Source: Vesta saturnalis
Lineage: Eukaryota; Arthropoda; Insecta; Coleoptera; Lampyridae
Length of the DNA: 64,000 nt
Direction: 5' to 3'
Assembly: GCA_036346205.1 (NCBI GenBank)
Contig: JARFJB010001172.1
Coordinates: forward strand, 773,501-837,500
Shown here: in pieces, positions 41,655-52,039 of the stretch
Position numbering within the stretch: the stretch's first letter is position 1
How the letters are laid out: each line of letters opens with the position of its first letter
The notes under the pieces: model-generated
Seen by the model: the letters and a program-made list of their open reading frames with translations, nothing else
What the model was told of the DNA's origin: nothing
Database searches by the model: none
Made by a program: the position numbers and the translations under genes

Positions 41655-42060
41655 TTTGAACTTTGTGGTGTTCTTCGACGAATCTACCTTTTATAACAAT
41701 GGTTTAGTTAACGGGCATAATTTTCACTATTATACTAATAAACGTTTTGGCAGAAATTATTGGGGCTAAAGTTACAGCGCCTCATTTCTTCAATGGCAAC
41801 TTAAAAGAAGAAATGTTAAGTAGATTTTAACGCAACAGCGCGGCATAACTCTTGGAAGATATTGACTTGGACACTAGACGGCAGATATGGTTGCAGTTGG
41901 ATGGGGCAACCGCGCACATTATGCCAACGTAAGAGACTTCCTGGATAGACAGTTTTGAAATAGGTGACTTGGTCTGGAAGATCCACACAATCGGCAAGTG
42001 AGATCACCGGATCTGACATGTCTATACATTTTTTTGCGTCTCCAGACCCCATGAAACAAA
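41655..42060 (+). pseudogene. Mariner-like transposase relic
   Basis: Across frames: DESTFYNNGLVNGHNFHYY-like first catalytic block at ~41677, then APHFFNGNLKEEMLSRF, LEDIDLDTRRQIWLQLDGAT, AH (second block, ~41855-41925), and RDFLDRQF. The third block is not recognisable. Several frameshifts are present. It is a different lineage from the mariners at 3194 and 42403. Confidence 0.65.
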
Positions 42061-42099
42061 AAATTCAACCATAACCCCCCCAAATACTAGAGAAGGCAA

Positions 42100-42402
42100 A
42101 GTCATTTGAGAAAGGGTTTGTGAAACAGTTGCCAAGCCCGATCGATTTTTCATAGTCTACCGGATATTGAGAAAAAACTGATTTTTTCAGAAATCTGAAA
42201 ATTAGATTATTTCGAAAATGGTAAAGAAGTAAGTTGTAACGTTTTATGCGTAGAATGTGATAATTATTCCCAAACGCTTGTCAACTGTCTTGCATTTGAG
42301 ATATAGCATATTTTTAATGTAATAAATAGTGGTATTTTGGCTCAAAAGGAAGCTTATTTGTTTTGCGTTTTAGTGATGTAAGGTATGCTTTTAATATAAC
42401 TA
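42100..42402 (+). repeat. ~290-bp repeat, inverted copy at 48396-48690
   Basis: GAAACAGTTGCCAAGC...ATATTGAGAAAAAACTGATTT...TATGCGTAGAATGTGATAATTATTCCCAAACG...AAAGGAAGCTTATTTG...GTAAGGTATGC matches the reverse complement of 48385-48690. It abuts the mariner at 42403 here, and a Jockey insertion on the other side. It may be the long subterminal part of a larger mariner-carrying element. Confidence 0.65.
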
Positions 42403-43473
42403 CTGACGCCGGAGCCAAAAATTTTCTACAATGTGGGTGCTTTGTCGATAGATAACTTATTATTCACTTTTCGTAACACTCTGCCATTGATTTCACTCAT
42501 TGCGTCAATTATTGCCTACTGAACATCAGCAACGTTAGGATATTGCTGCTTATAAACTTCGTCTTTACGTAACCTCACAAATAAAAATCGAGCGGTTTTA
42601 AATCTGGTAATCTCGGTGGCCATAAAATTGGACCATTATTTCGAATCCAGTAATTGTTAAATATATGAAATAAACATTCAGGTACTATCGCACTATTATC
42701 AGGAGGGGCTCCGTCTTGTGGGAAGTACACGCGGCCTCGTAAATTGAATGGAAACTCATCGATGAAATCTTCAATCATAGGTTTCAAAAAGGCTAAATAT
42801 CGCTCGCTTGTTAATGTTCCCTCATAAAAAATTGGTCCCACAATTCTTGTTCCAAAAGTCGCTCCAGCAGAGTTAAACATGCCTCTATTGCTGAAATTTG
42901 CTTCGTCGGCCATAAAATCGTATTTAAGAATTGCCTTTTACTTCTGCATTGACTTCAAAACCATCCGCAGCAGAGGCGTAACATTCTCTCTTGATCACCT
43001 TCGTACAAAGTTTGAACCAATTTAATTTTGTAAGGCTTGTACTTGTGTTTCCTTAAAACTTGATACACAGTGTATGCACTGTAGCCTAATTCATTCGAGA
43101 CGGGTCGAACTGATAATTGCGAATTAGCGTTAAATGCTGCTAATATGATAACTTAGTTGTTTTCGCTTATGGTATTCTTATTTGCCCTATTTGGCATAAT
43201 CAAACTGCCATATTCTTTTAAGGAATGCTCCAACCTTCTAAACACGTTGTCACCTGCCTGAGATCTTTCCGGAAAACATTGATAATAATATATTTCAGCA
43301 CCAGTAACTTTGTTTTTTTCGCGTAACAATTAAAGTAACGTGATACAAACTGTTTTAAAATAACAAAAGCTAGAAGTTCAGTTGTTGATGTGGTCTGGGC
43401 ATCGCTAAGTAAGATGGAATTGTTATCTATTAATAACACACCGCTTCTAGAAAATTTTTGGTTCCGGCGTCAG
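42403..43473 (-). mobile_element. Mariner-like element, 1071 bp, TA-flanked
   Basis: Ends CTGACGCCGGAGCCAAAAAT (left) and ATTTTTGGTTCCGGCGTCAG (right) are inverted repeats with flanking TA (42401-42402, 43474-43475). The minus-strand interior has a helix-turn-helix region (~43200-42960, decayed) and 42913-42575: IVGPIFYEGTLTSERYLAFL, RVYFPQDGAPPDNSAIV (second block, usual QQDGAPPHNS changed) and PPRLPDLKPLDFYL (third block). An internal deletion fused ADEANFSNRGMFN to the middle domain. Inactive. Confidence 0.8.
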
Positions 43474-43475
43474 TA

Positions 43476-43902
43476 AAATGCCTGTAGTTATACGGAAATT
43501 AAAGATAACTATAGCATATGTTTATTACATGTAACAATCGCTGGATTGAAAATAATGGTTCGAAATATGCTAACATTGCTAATCTGCAGTAGGCAATGAG
43601 TAAAACTGACGGCAGAACCTTACGAAAAGTCAATAATAAGATTCTGAAACGAGTGCAAAACTGTGCGGAAGTACCAGGTGGTCAATTCGATCATCTAATT
43701 GATAACTGTTAATAATAAAATAGTAATTGTTTTTATGCGTCTTTTTTATTTTATGATAGCAGTAGTTTTCATGTATGTATGTATGTTAATCAAGGATTAA
43801 CATGCAATTGTTATCTATCGATAAAACGACGACGTTATAGAAAATGTTAGGCTCCGGCATCAGTAAAACGCCTGTAGTTATGTGGAAATTAAAGATAACT
43901 AT
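43476..43902 (+). mobile_element. 3' end of a second copy of the same mariner family
   Basis: 43570-43700 reads the transposase end (NLQ-AMSKTDGRTLRKVNNK) and 43836-43866 has the terminal repeat TTAGGCTCCGGCATCAG followed by TA. The flanks after both copies (CGCCTGTAGTTAT-TGGAAATTAAAGATAACTATAGC at 43484 and 43870) are also alike, so more than the mariner itself is shared. Confidence 0.65.
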
Positions 43903-44095
43903 AGCGTGCCTTATAAGTTCGCGCTTGACTTTTGAAGTGTTAAGAACGCCAGTGATAAAGTGTTAGCTGCAATACGAGTGTTATCGTTATCATTGACCGT
44001 AAGGTCACTGATACCACAGGTATCATTCACTATTTGTTATTTTATAAATAATTTAATTTAAATTGAACGCAAATAACCTCGCAAATAATTAAATT

Positions 44096-45453
44096 ATGAA
44101 ATATGTCCTATCACAACCTAACTATTATTCATATCCAAACCAAACCAATCTACAACAGCAACTTCAACATCAAACCTATAATGCATCACAACAACAAACT
44201 TTACCTATACAATCCCAACCTCCCATGTACCAACTAAATCCTTACCATGGACCGACGACAAATATGTACCCGATAAATCAGCATCAACCCTCTACGAGCC
44301 TCTTAGCTAGTAATGAAACAGGCAACGAATGGCACACTATCAATTATAAAAAAGATCCAGGAGCTCTGAAGACACTACAAACATTCAAAGGCAAGAGGAA
44401 AAAAACCGATATTGGTTAGACAATCCAGTTGAAACTTCTAATAGATACGACCCACTAAATATTGAAATAGACGACGACCAAACAAACACTACACAGACAA
44501 CAACCGCTCAGAAGGATCCCAAACCTCCCCCTATCTACGTATCCGACGTCAAAAACATTAGTCCGCTAACGACACTACTGAATGAAATCGCCGAAAACAA
44601 TTACACATTAAAAGCACTCGGCAACGAACAAGTCAAAATCCAAAGCAACACAAGTGAAATCTATACAACTATTATTAAACACCTTTTGAATAAAAACACA
44701 AAATTTCATACTTACAAACCAAAGCAAGAACGAACATTCAGAGTAGTAATCAAAAACATCCATCACTCAACAGACATCGCAGAAATAAAACAGAACCTAG
44801 AAAATCTTGGCCACGAAATAGTTAATATTTGGAATATTAAACAACAATTAAACAAAACCCCTCTCCCCATGTTTATTGTTGAAATGAAACAAAAAGAAAA
44901 CAACAAAGAAATCTATAAAACCACGCTCTTCATGAACACAAGAATCACTGTTGAACCTCCACATGCTAAAAGAACACTGCCACAGTGTGCCAAATGCCAA
45001 AGGTTCGGACATACCAAAAACTATTGCCAACAAACATCTCGTTGCGTCAAATGTATAGGAAACCATCCTACCAAAGAATGTCCGAGAATAACTAAAGATG
45101 ATCAAGTTAAATGTGTAAACTGTGGCGAGGGTCATCCCGTTAACTATCGTGGATGCATAGTATATAAGCAGCTCCAAGAAAAACTCTTGCCAAGATTAAG
45201 ACCCGCAGTTTCACACACCCGCACGCCTACTCAAAATTATAGAACCCTTAGGGTCACATACGCTGAATAAGCAAGACAAAATACTCAACCTCCACAAAAT
45301 TTGGCTCCTAATGCAATCCCACAAACACAAGCAATCGCTTTAAATCACCCGTCAAGCGACATGGAAGAACTAAAATCCATGATGAAGAACTTAATTACGC
45401 AAATGGGGACTATTATGAATCTCCTAGCCACGCTCATTAGTAAAATGACATAA
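44096..45453 (+). pseudogene. Jockey-type ORF1 (Gag-like, three CCHC knuckles)
   Basis: Starts MKYVLSQPNYYSYPNQ with a Gln-rich N-terminal half, then a PRE_C2HC-like fold (FRVVIKNIHHSTDIAEIKQ) and knuckles CAKCQRFGHTKNYC, CVKCIGNHPTKEC and CVNCGEGHPVNYRGC (~44992-45155). The C-terminal end is a Met-rich helix (MEELKSMMKNLITQM). Two lesions: a frameshift in the A run near 44402 and a premature TAA at 45268-45270. The original stop TAA (45451-45453) overlaps the ORF2 ATG by one base. The protein normally binds the element's RNA. Confidence 0.85.
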
Positions 45454-48141
45454 TGAACCAACTATTAACTGTAGCAGTTTGGAATGCCAGCGGGCTTATC
45501 CAGCACGCCCATGAGGTCAAACTTTTCCTCAAACTCAATCAAATCGACATACTGCTCATAACAGAAACACATTTTACCAGCAAAAGCTATATTAAATTTC
45601 CAAGCTACTGCATCTATAACACGAACCATCCTGATGGAACCGCTCACGGTGGAACGGCAGTTATCATAAAGTCTAACATCAAACATCACGAATTGGCTAA
45701 ATATGAAACAGAACAAATCCAGGCTACTACCATCCAAGTAGAAGATAAAACAGCAACCCTAAAAATTTCTGCCGTCTATAGACCCCCCAAACACTCAACA
45801 GAAAAAGACATTTACTCACATTTCTTCCAAAGTCTTGGAAATAGATTCCTCGCAGTCGGCGATTTTAACGCGAAACATCAGGACTGGGGATCTCGTATTA
45901 CAAGAACTGACGGACGCGAGCTACTGGCAGCTATAAATGAAAACAATCTACAATACCTATCAACTGGCGAGCCAACCTATTGGCCAACAGATCGCCGAAA
46001 GATTCCGGACTTAATTGATTTCTGTATAACTAAAGGGCTAAATACAAGACAATTTATAATCAAATCTTGCTTTGAACTTGCAGCTGATCACTCCTCCATT
46101 CCAGTTACACTCCACTCAGAACTAACACAAATACCAACACGACCAATCCTTGACAACACTAAAACGGACTGGAACCTATTCCAAACAATAATAACTGAAC
46201 AATTGAACCTGGGAGTTCAGTTGAAAACCAAATATGATATTGAGGAAGCTGTACTACAATTCAACAAGTAGCATGGAAAGCCACCTCTGTGATGAAAACT
46301 ACTTATACCGTTAGCTGCCCAACACTATTAAAAGACAAGATAATGGAAAAGAGACGTCTCAGAAAACGCTGGCAAATTACCCGTCTAGAAGCAGACAAAC
46401 AAGCACTAAACAGGGCAACAAAGAAACTAAAGAACCTCCAACAACAACTTAAAAACGAAGGCATACAACACTACCTAGCGAATCTTACAGCCACTGAAAC
46501 CACCGACTATTCTCTGTGGAAAGCAGTTAGAAAACTCAAAAGACCAATAGCTCACATACCACCTATCACCAAATCAAATGGCCAATTAGCTCGTACTAGT
46601 AAGGATGAAGCTGAAACGTTTGCTGACCACCTAGTCAACGCATTTCAACCATATCCTAGCCAGTGTCCGGAGTAAGATACTAAAATAAACGACTTTCTGG
46701 AATCCCCATTCCAAATGAGCCTACCGATTAAACCATTCAAGCGTTGGGAAGTACAAGAAGTAATTAGATAAGAAATCAACATCAAGAAAGCACCAGGCTT
46801 TGACCTTATCACTGGAAAAATCCTCCAGCAGCTACCTGAAACCGCACTACGGGCAAACACCCAACTATTCAATGCTGTACTCTCCAACAGATACTATCCA
46901 AGTGCTTGGAAAGTCGCACAGGTCACTATGATCCAGAAACCTGGAAAGCCACCTACTGATCCTGCTTCCTATCGTCCCATCAGCCTCTTACCTATCCTCT
47001 CAAAAGTATTTGAAAAATTCTTCTTAAAACGCCTTCAACCAATCCTCGATGATTTAGAATTGATACCCAAGCACCAGTTCGGTTTTTGACACTCACAGGC
47101 AACTATCGAACAAATACATCGACTTAGATCAAATCCATACCGACCTAGATGAATATCGATATTGCTCCGCTGCGTTTCTCGATATTTCACAAGCGTTCGA
47201 TATAGTATGGCACTTGGGCCTCTTCTATAAATTAAAAAAATATCTACCATACCAATACTATGAAATACTAAAGTTTTACTTAACGGATCGACATTACTTC
47301 GTTAATTACCAAGCTGAACACACGAACCTCCACCCAATACTATCGGGAGTTCCCCAAGGCAGCGTGCTAGGACCTATCCTCTACTTACTCTTCACAGCCG
47401 ACTTGCCAACTACAAGCCTAACTACAACCGCCACTTTTGCTGACGTTACGGTAATTCTAGTTTCGCACCTAAATCCGAACACTACAACTTCCAACCTGCA
47501 AACCGCTCTGAATAAATTGCAACATTGGCTCAAAGTATGGAGAATCTCAGTAAACGAAACCAAATCCGAACATGTAACGTTCACCATGAACCGTGATAAC
47601 TGTCCACCGATCTCACTTAACGGACAACAAATAAAACAGGCTGACTCCGCAAAATATTTAGTACTCTATCTAGACCGACGCTTGACCTGGAGAACCCATA
47701 TATTCAACAAACGCAAACAGCTAGGGATACAATACAGGAAACTATACTGGATGATTGGAAGAAACTCTGTACTCTCGCTAGATAACAAGCTATTGCTCTA
47801 TAAGGTGATTCTGAAACCAATATGGACCTACGGGTCACTATGGGGAACTGATAGCATCACAAACCTGACCATCATCGAGAGGTTCCAGAAGAAAGTGCTT
47901 CGGGCTGTAGTTAATGCACCGTGGTATGTGCCGAACAAAGTGAGTGATTTTAAGTGACTTAAGTGTACCAACCATTAAAGAAGAAATAGGGAAAATTGCC
48001 CAAAAATACAAAGACCGATTAACAACACATCCTAACGACCTAGTACATTCTCTAATGAACGATCCAGATCGCCCAAAACGCCTAAAGCGATTTAAACCAA
48101 ATGAATTAACAACACGTTTCAATGCTGTTCTTGGACATTAA
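45453..48141 (+). pseudogene. Jockey-type ORF2 (endonuclease-reverse transcriptase), inactivated
   Basis: The endonuclease at 45453-46200 is intact in outline (VAVWNASGLIQHAHEVK, LLITETHFTS, YRPPKHS, VGDFNAKHQDWGS, DLIDFCITKG, ADHSSIPV). RT: MIQKPGKPPTDPASYRPISL at ~46930, LIPKHQFGF, SGVPQGSVLGPILYLL at ~47343. The catalytic FADD motif reads FADV (47436-47447), losing the second Asp. Stops are at 46673, ~46768 and 47086; frameshifts near 46265, 47110-47214 and 47950. The C-terminal end (KRLKRFKPNELTTRFNAVLG) closes at 48141. Confidence 0.85.
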
Positions 48142-48395
48142 GATATTTCAATGTCATTCCATTAGTGCATAAGTTAGTTAATTACTTAAGGTACCTCCAA
48201 TTCAAATCAATCGCTAGCAGTATAAAACTGTGAATTAATTATAGGGGGGGCTCACTGGAGCCTGACCCTGCATGTCCATTGGCATGTTTTTGCCCATAGC
48301 TTATAATGTATACACACCAACTACTTATTGTCCATAGTATAATTAGGACAAATTGTAAATAAAGGGGTTAAATAAAAAAAAAAGCATGCCTTACA

Positions 48396-48690
48396 TGACT
48401 GAAACGAGAAAAAAATAAGCTTTCTTTTGAGCATAAAATCCACTATTTATTGCATAAAACATTTACCAATTTTGTGCTATAGCTCGAATACAAAACAATT
48501 GACAATCGTTTGGGGACAATTATCATATTCTACGCATAAATTCTTACAACTTACTCCTTTACCATGTTTTGTTGTATCTTTAGCTGATTTCGAGATAACA
48601 TAATTTTCAGATATCGGAAGAATTCAGTTTTTTCTCAATATCCTGTAGGTTATGGAAGATAGGTGCGGCTTGGAAACTGTTTCGCTATGT
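48396..48690 (-). repeat. Inverted copy of the 42100-42402 repeat
   Basis: Reverse complement matches 42100-42390 in blocks (AAGCTTTCTTTTGAGCAT, GACAATCGTTTGGGGACAATTATCATATTCTACGCATAAA, TTCAGTTTTTTCTCAATATCC). It was continuous with the left flank of the Jockey element before that element inserted. Confidence 0.65.
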
Positions 48691-50520
48691 ACTCCTCATG
48701 AGCAAATTGTTTGCCTGCTTAACTGATCTTGTATCTCTTACGGTTTCAAGATCCTCCATGCAGGCGATCTTCTACCTAACGATGTTACTTTTCTGGGTCA
48801 CGAGTACTATAATAATTAAGGCTTTTCATGGTTTTTGTTTTGTTAGTCAGTTCTATCCATAGACTATTTTAAGTAGGGATCGATGTTAGTAGTGATATAT
48901 GGTAGGTTCTGGACCAGTTCAAGGTCACTCATCTATTGCTTTGGCGAATTTTTATGTAAATCAAATGTTGGGAGCTCTTCGAGCCAGTTCAAACTTTTAT
49001 CGTGAAATTTTTGGAGTTGTTCAAGGTGATCTAAAAATAGATATGTCAAAGTCATCATGTTGCAATTATTAGAAATCTAAAAATAGAATCAGTTGATGGT
49101 GGGGGGAATACGGATGTTTCAAGGTTGGTGGTTTTCAAAGATATACACATAAATGTATAATAAAAGGCGGGTGCGCGAGTCAGTAAATCAGAATTAGCAG
49201 AAATGAAAGTAGTAGTAGGATGCGTGATAAGAAGAAAGAAAAGAAAAGAAAGTATTGATGAGAGAAAGAAAGAAGAGGTTGGAGGATTTACTAAAGACAT
49301 TAAAAGAAATAAAACTGGATTTGGAATGTTACGAAATGAAAAGAAAAATGAGGGACCTGTGAAATTAGAAGTTTTGATCTCTTAAAAATAGTTTGAAATA
49401 CAAATTTTTATTTGGATTGTTTTTATAATTCCTCGCAGAGGTTCATACTTAAAATTATTTTGGGGTATAATTTACTTTGAATGTTATCGAAAAAAAAGGT
49501 TTGAATTTATTAATATTAATATTGTACAAATACGATGGACTGTTCTACATTGATACATAATTACGTTTCATTTAGAGTATGAAAGGCGAAATACAAAGAA
49601 AAGCTTTATTCGTATTTCACTATAAATGCAAAAGCTTTGTACATTTTACACATTTGTTGATGTCACGCTAGTACACACACAACAAACATGTTTTAAATTT
49701 TATTTTAAATGAAACTAATGTTTTTAATAAATGTGTCATAAACTGATGTAGTTCTATAAACAATTTAAAATTCAACTGAAAGAAATGCAATAGTGTCAGG
49801 TAATGAAAATGAAAAATGCAAATACATTTCACTGTATAGGTACTTTATCAATATTTAAAAACTTATAAATACGCTCTAAAAATAGAACCCTTTCATGCAC
49901 ATTATTCGGGGGGAGTATGCAAACGTTTGAAATTTATACAAAAATTACAAATGGGGGCAAAAAAATACGTACTGGAAGAAGAAAATATTTTATTTCATAT
50001 CCATGAATGTGAAAGCTTTATTTTCTGATTTTGTTGATTTTCACGTTATTACAAAAAAAGTTTTATATTTTTCTTTAAATCAAACTATTCTTTTAATAAT
50101 GTGTCATAAACTGATGTAGTTATATACATAAAAGTTTTTAAAAATGTGTATGCTTTAAATATTAATAAAAAGGTGCCATTCAATTGAAAAACAGTATTCG
50201 TGATTTTTTTAAATAGAAGTAGTAGTTGCAACTTGTGCAAAATGTTCACGAATATAAAGGTGCTCCATTCAAAGCGTTGTATATAATGTATTCCATTTAC
50301 CCGAGAATTTAAGCTAACCTTGTTTGAAATAAATTTACACGTTTTTACTTTATTTATTTACACTTGTTGAATATTTTCTACGTGCTTTCAGTTGATTATT
50401 TGTTTATATACGTTTGCAGTAGCAATCGCTTGATATCCCCCATTTTTTTTAATAACATTAACAGATTTTTAGGTATATAGTGTTAAAGTGTGAATATTTA
50501 TTTTCATTCATTATCTAGTA
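48691..50520. repeat. Non-coding region with a diverged ~365-bp duplication
   Basis: TTTTAATAAATGTGTCATAAACTGATGTAGTT (~49722) recurs at ~50090, with related upstream sequence (AAAGCTTT...GTTGAT). 49203-49385 has a Lys/Arg/Glu-rich 60-codon frame (RRKKRKESIDERKKEEVGG) without family resemblance. I see no other gene. Confidence 0.5.
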
Positions 50521-50533
50521 ATAGTAGTCATAA

Positions 50534-50860
50534 TGGCTTCAACTAATAAAAAATCCAAACTATCGTTCAAGAAGGAATGTAATATATTACATGATACCTT
50601 GGTGTCATGTTCAAGCCGGTAGCAGCTACTAATACTTTCAATTGAAAATATTCCAATTACCTCTATCAGAGATAGCGATATTGGGATGACTTATCTCGCT
50701 ATATTCATAAGTAAGTATACGTTACTTAATTTAGTTCCCATTTACTGATTATTCCATTGCTATTCTTCAACATTACGCCCCCAACTTCAGTACAATATGC
50801 AGGGAAAAATTTGACGTTAATCTCTGAGAGCCGTAACACATCTTTCCAGTACCTTGGAAC
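50534..50860 (+). CDS. Putative small spliced gene, three exons (tentative)
   Basis: ATG at 50534 opens MASTNKKSKLSFKKECNILH ending ...CSS at a donor (CCG/GTAGCA, ~50620). A ~51-bp intron with CTAAT and a CTATCAG acceptor leads to a short exon (RDSDIGMTYLAIFI) ending at a strong donor GTAAGT (~50710). An acceptor CAACTTCAG (~50789) opens the last exon, ending at TAA ~50867. The frame stays open across both junctions. The product would be ~70 residues, basic at the start, with no known family. Splice sites are read by eye only; it could be TE-derived. Confidence 0.25.
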
Positions 50861-50924
50861 AGTTTAAAAGTAAAAGTGTTAAGTGGTTGCGTCAAATTTT
50901 AAACGTGTATATATATAATGTAAA

Positions 50925-51064
50925 GTGTCAGAAGTGTCTTGTGTGGAGCGCCTAAGTGTCGAATTAGCAGAAACTACAAATAATTTAGAGAAAATAAGAC
51001 GGGATATAAGAAATGCCGAAAACGTGTTACAGACGCTAGACAATTTAGATGTAGTTTTCTTTTA
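50925..51064 (+). other. Open stretch with coiled-coil-like sequence
   Basis: The frame reads VSEVSCVERLSVELAETTNN, then LEKIRRDIRNAENVLQTLDN, and stops at ~51064. It could be a further exon of the neighbouring putative gene. A diverged relative (VLQILDNLWLLLLDNE) is at ~51360, so this piece has been duplicated. No start codon precedes it. Confidence 0.25.
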
Positions 51065-51069
51065 ATTTG

Positions 51070-52021
51070 AATATGTAGTGTTGTCACATATAAATCAAAG
51101 GTTAAAAATTCAAGAAAAAAATTGTGAAGTGAATTTTTTTGTAATTTCTCTGTAGTTTTTTAATTTTGAATATGTATAAAAAGGTCAAGAATTTTTAAGA
51201 AAACAAATTGTGAAGTGGTTGTCATAATTTTTTTTATGAAAAAAATGTGTGATAAAATTATAATTAACGCGTAAAACGTGCTTCATACATTTAGATGTTT
51301 GTACATTTTTTTTGTAATTTCTCTTTTACTGCTGTTAACAGTGAATTTATTGGAAATGTGTTACAGATACTAGACAATTTATGGCTACTATTACTAGATA
51401 ATGAATGAATGAGTATTCATTGTAACCAATTATTGAAATGTTAGAATAAAGAAAAAAATGTTTAATTTCTCTTTTTATTTCTCTATTACTTGTGGTAAGA
51501 ATATTCCTAGGATACTTTAACAGTTTCAAGAATGCAGTAATAAACTAGATTATGAAAAATAATTTTCGAGAAACACTTAAATATATTGTTAATAAAAAAA
51601 AATGTAACCCTTAACATGAAATAAAATTTTAGTGTAAACATGGTTACAATTCTCATAATCATAAGTTTAACATTAATTTATTCTTTATATATTATTATAA
51701 ACAAATCTAAGCCTAACAAAAAAAACTATTTTAAACATGAAATAATACTAATTAACAAAAAAAAAAAAAAAACTTAAAACACCTAAATTCTCTAACGTAT
51801 GTAACACTTCTTGTGTATCATGAATGTTTTGGTGCACTTTTGCTAGGGAATCATTGGCTCTCGTTGACCTCTTTTTTTGCTGCCGCTGTAGGTGGTTGCA
51901 CCAAAACATTGTGCAAGATAATTGCTTTATTCTTGCTCAAGGATAATTTTGTTCTCTTATTGCTTGAACCCATTACAAAATGCAAGCACGTAACTAAATG
52001 TTACAGTAAAACTTTTAGATT
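51070..52021. other. AT-rich non-coding sequence
   Basis: Homopolymer-rich. AATGTTTTGGTGCA (~51825) and TGCACCAAAACATT (~51898) form a 14-bp inverted repeat. No gene can be supported. Confidence 0.4.
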
Positions 52022-52039
52022 ATATATATATATATATAT

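Larger units (their letters stand above)
43916..48382 (+). mobile_element. Nearly full-length Jockey-type non-LTR retrotransposon
   Basis: The element spans 43916 to a short A-rich tail (48371-48382). It is flanked by AGCGTGCCTTATA (43903-43915) and AGCATGCCTTACA (48383-48395), an 11/13 target duplication. It has a 5' UTR (43916-44095), ORF1, an ORF1-ORF2 overlap TAATG, ORF2 and a ~240-bp 3' UTR. About eight lesions inactivate it. Confidence 0.85.

Noticed and set aside
49203..49385. Lys/Glu-rich 60-codon ORF as a gene
   Set aside because: Low complexity, no flanking exon signals, no family resemblance.
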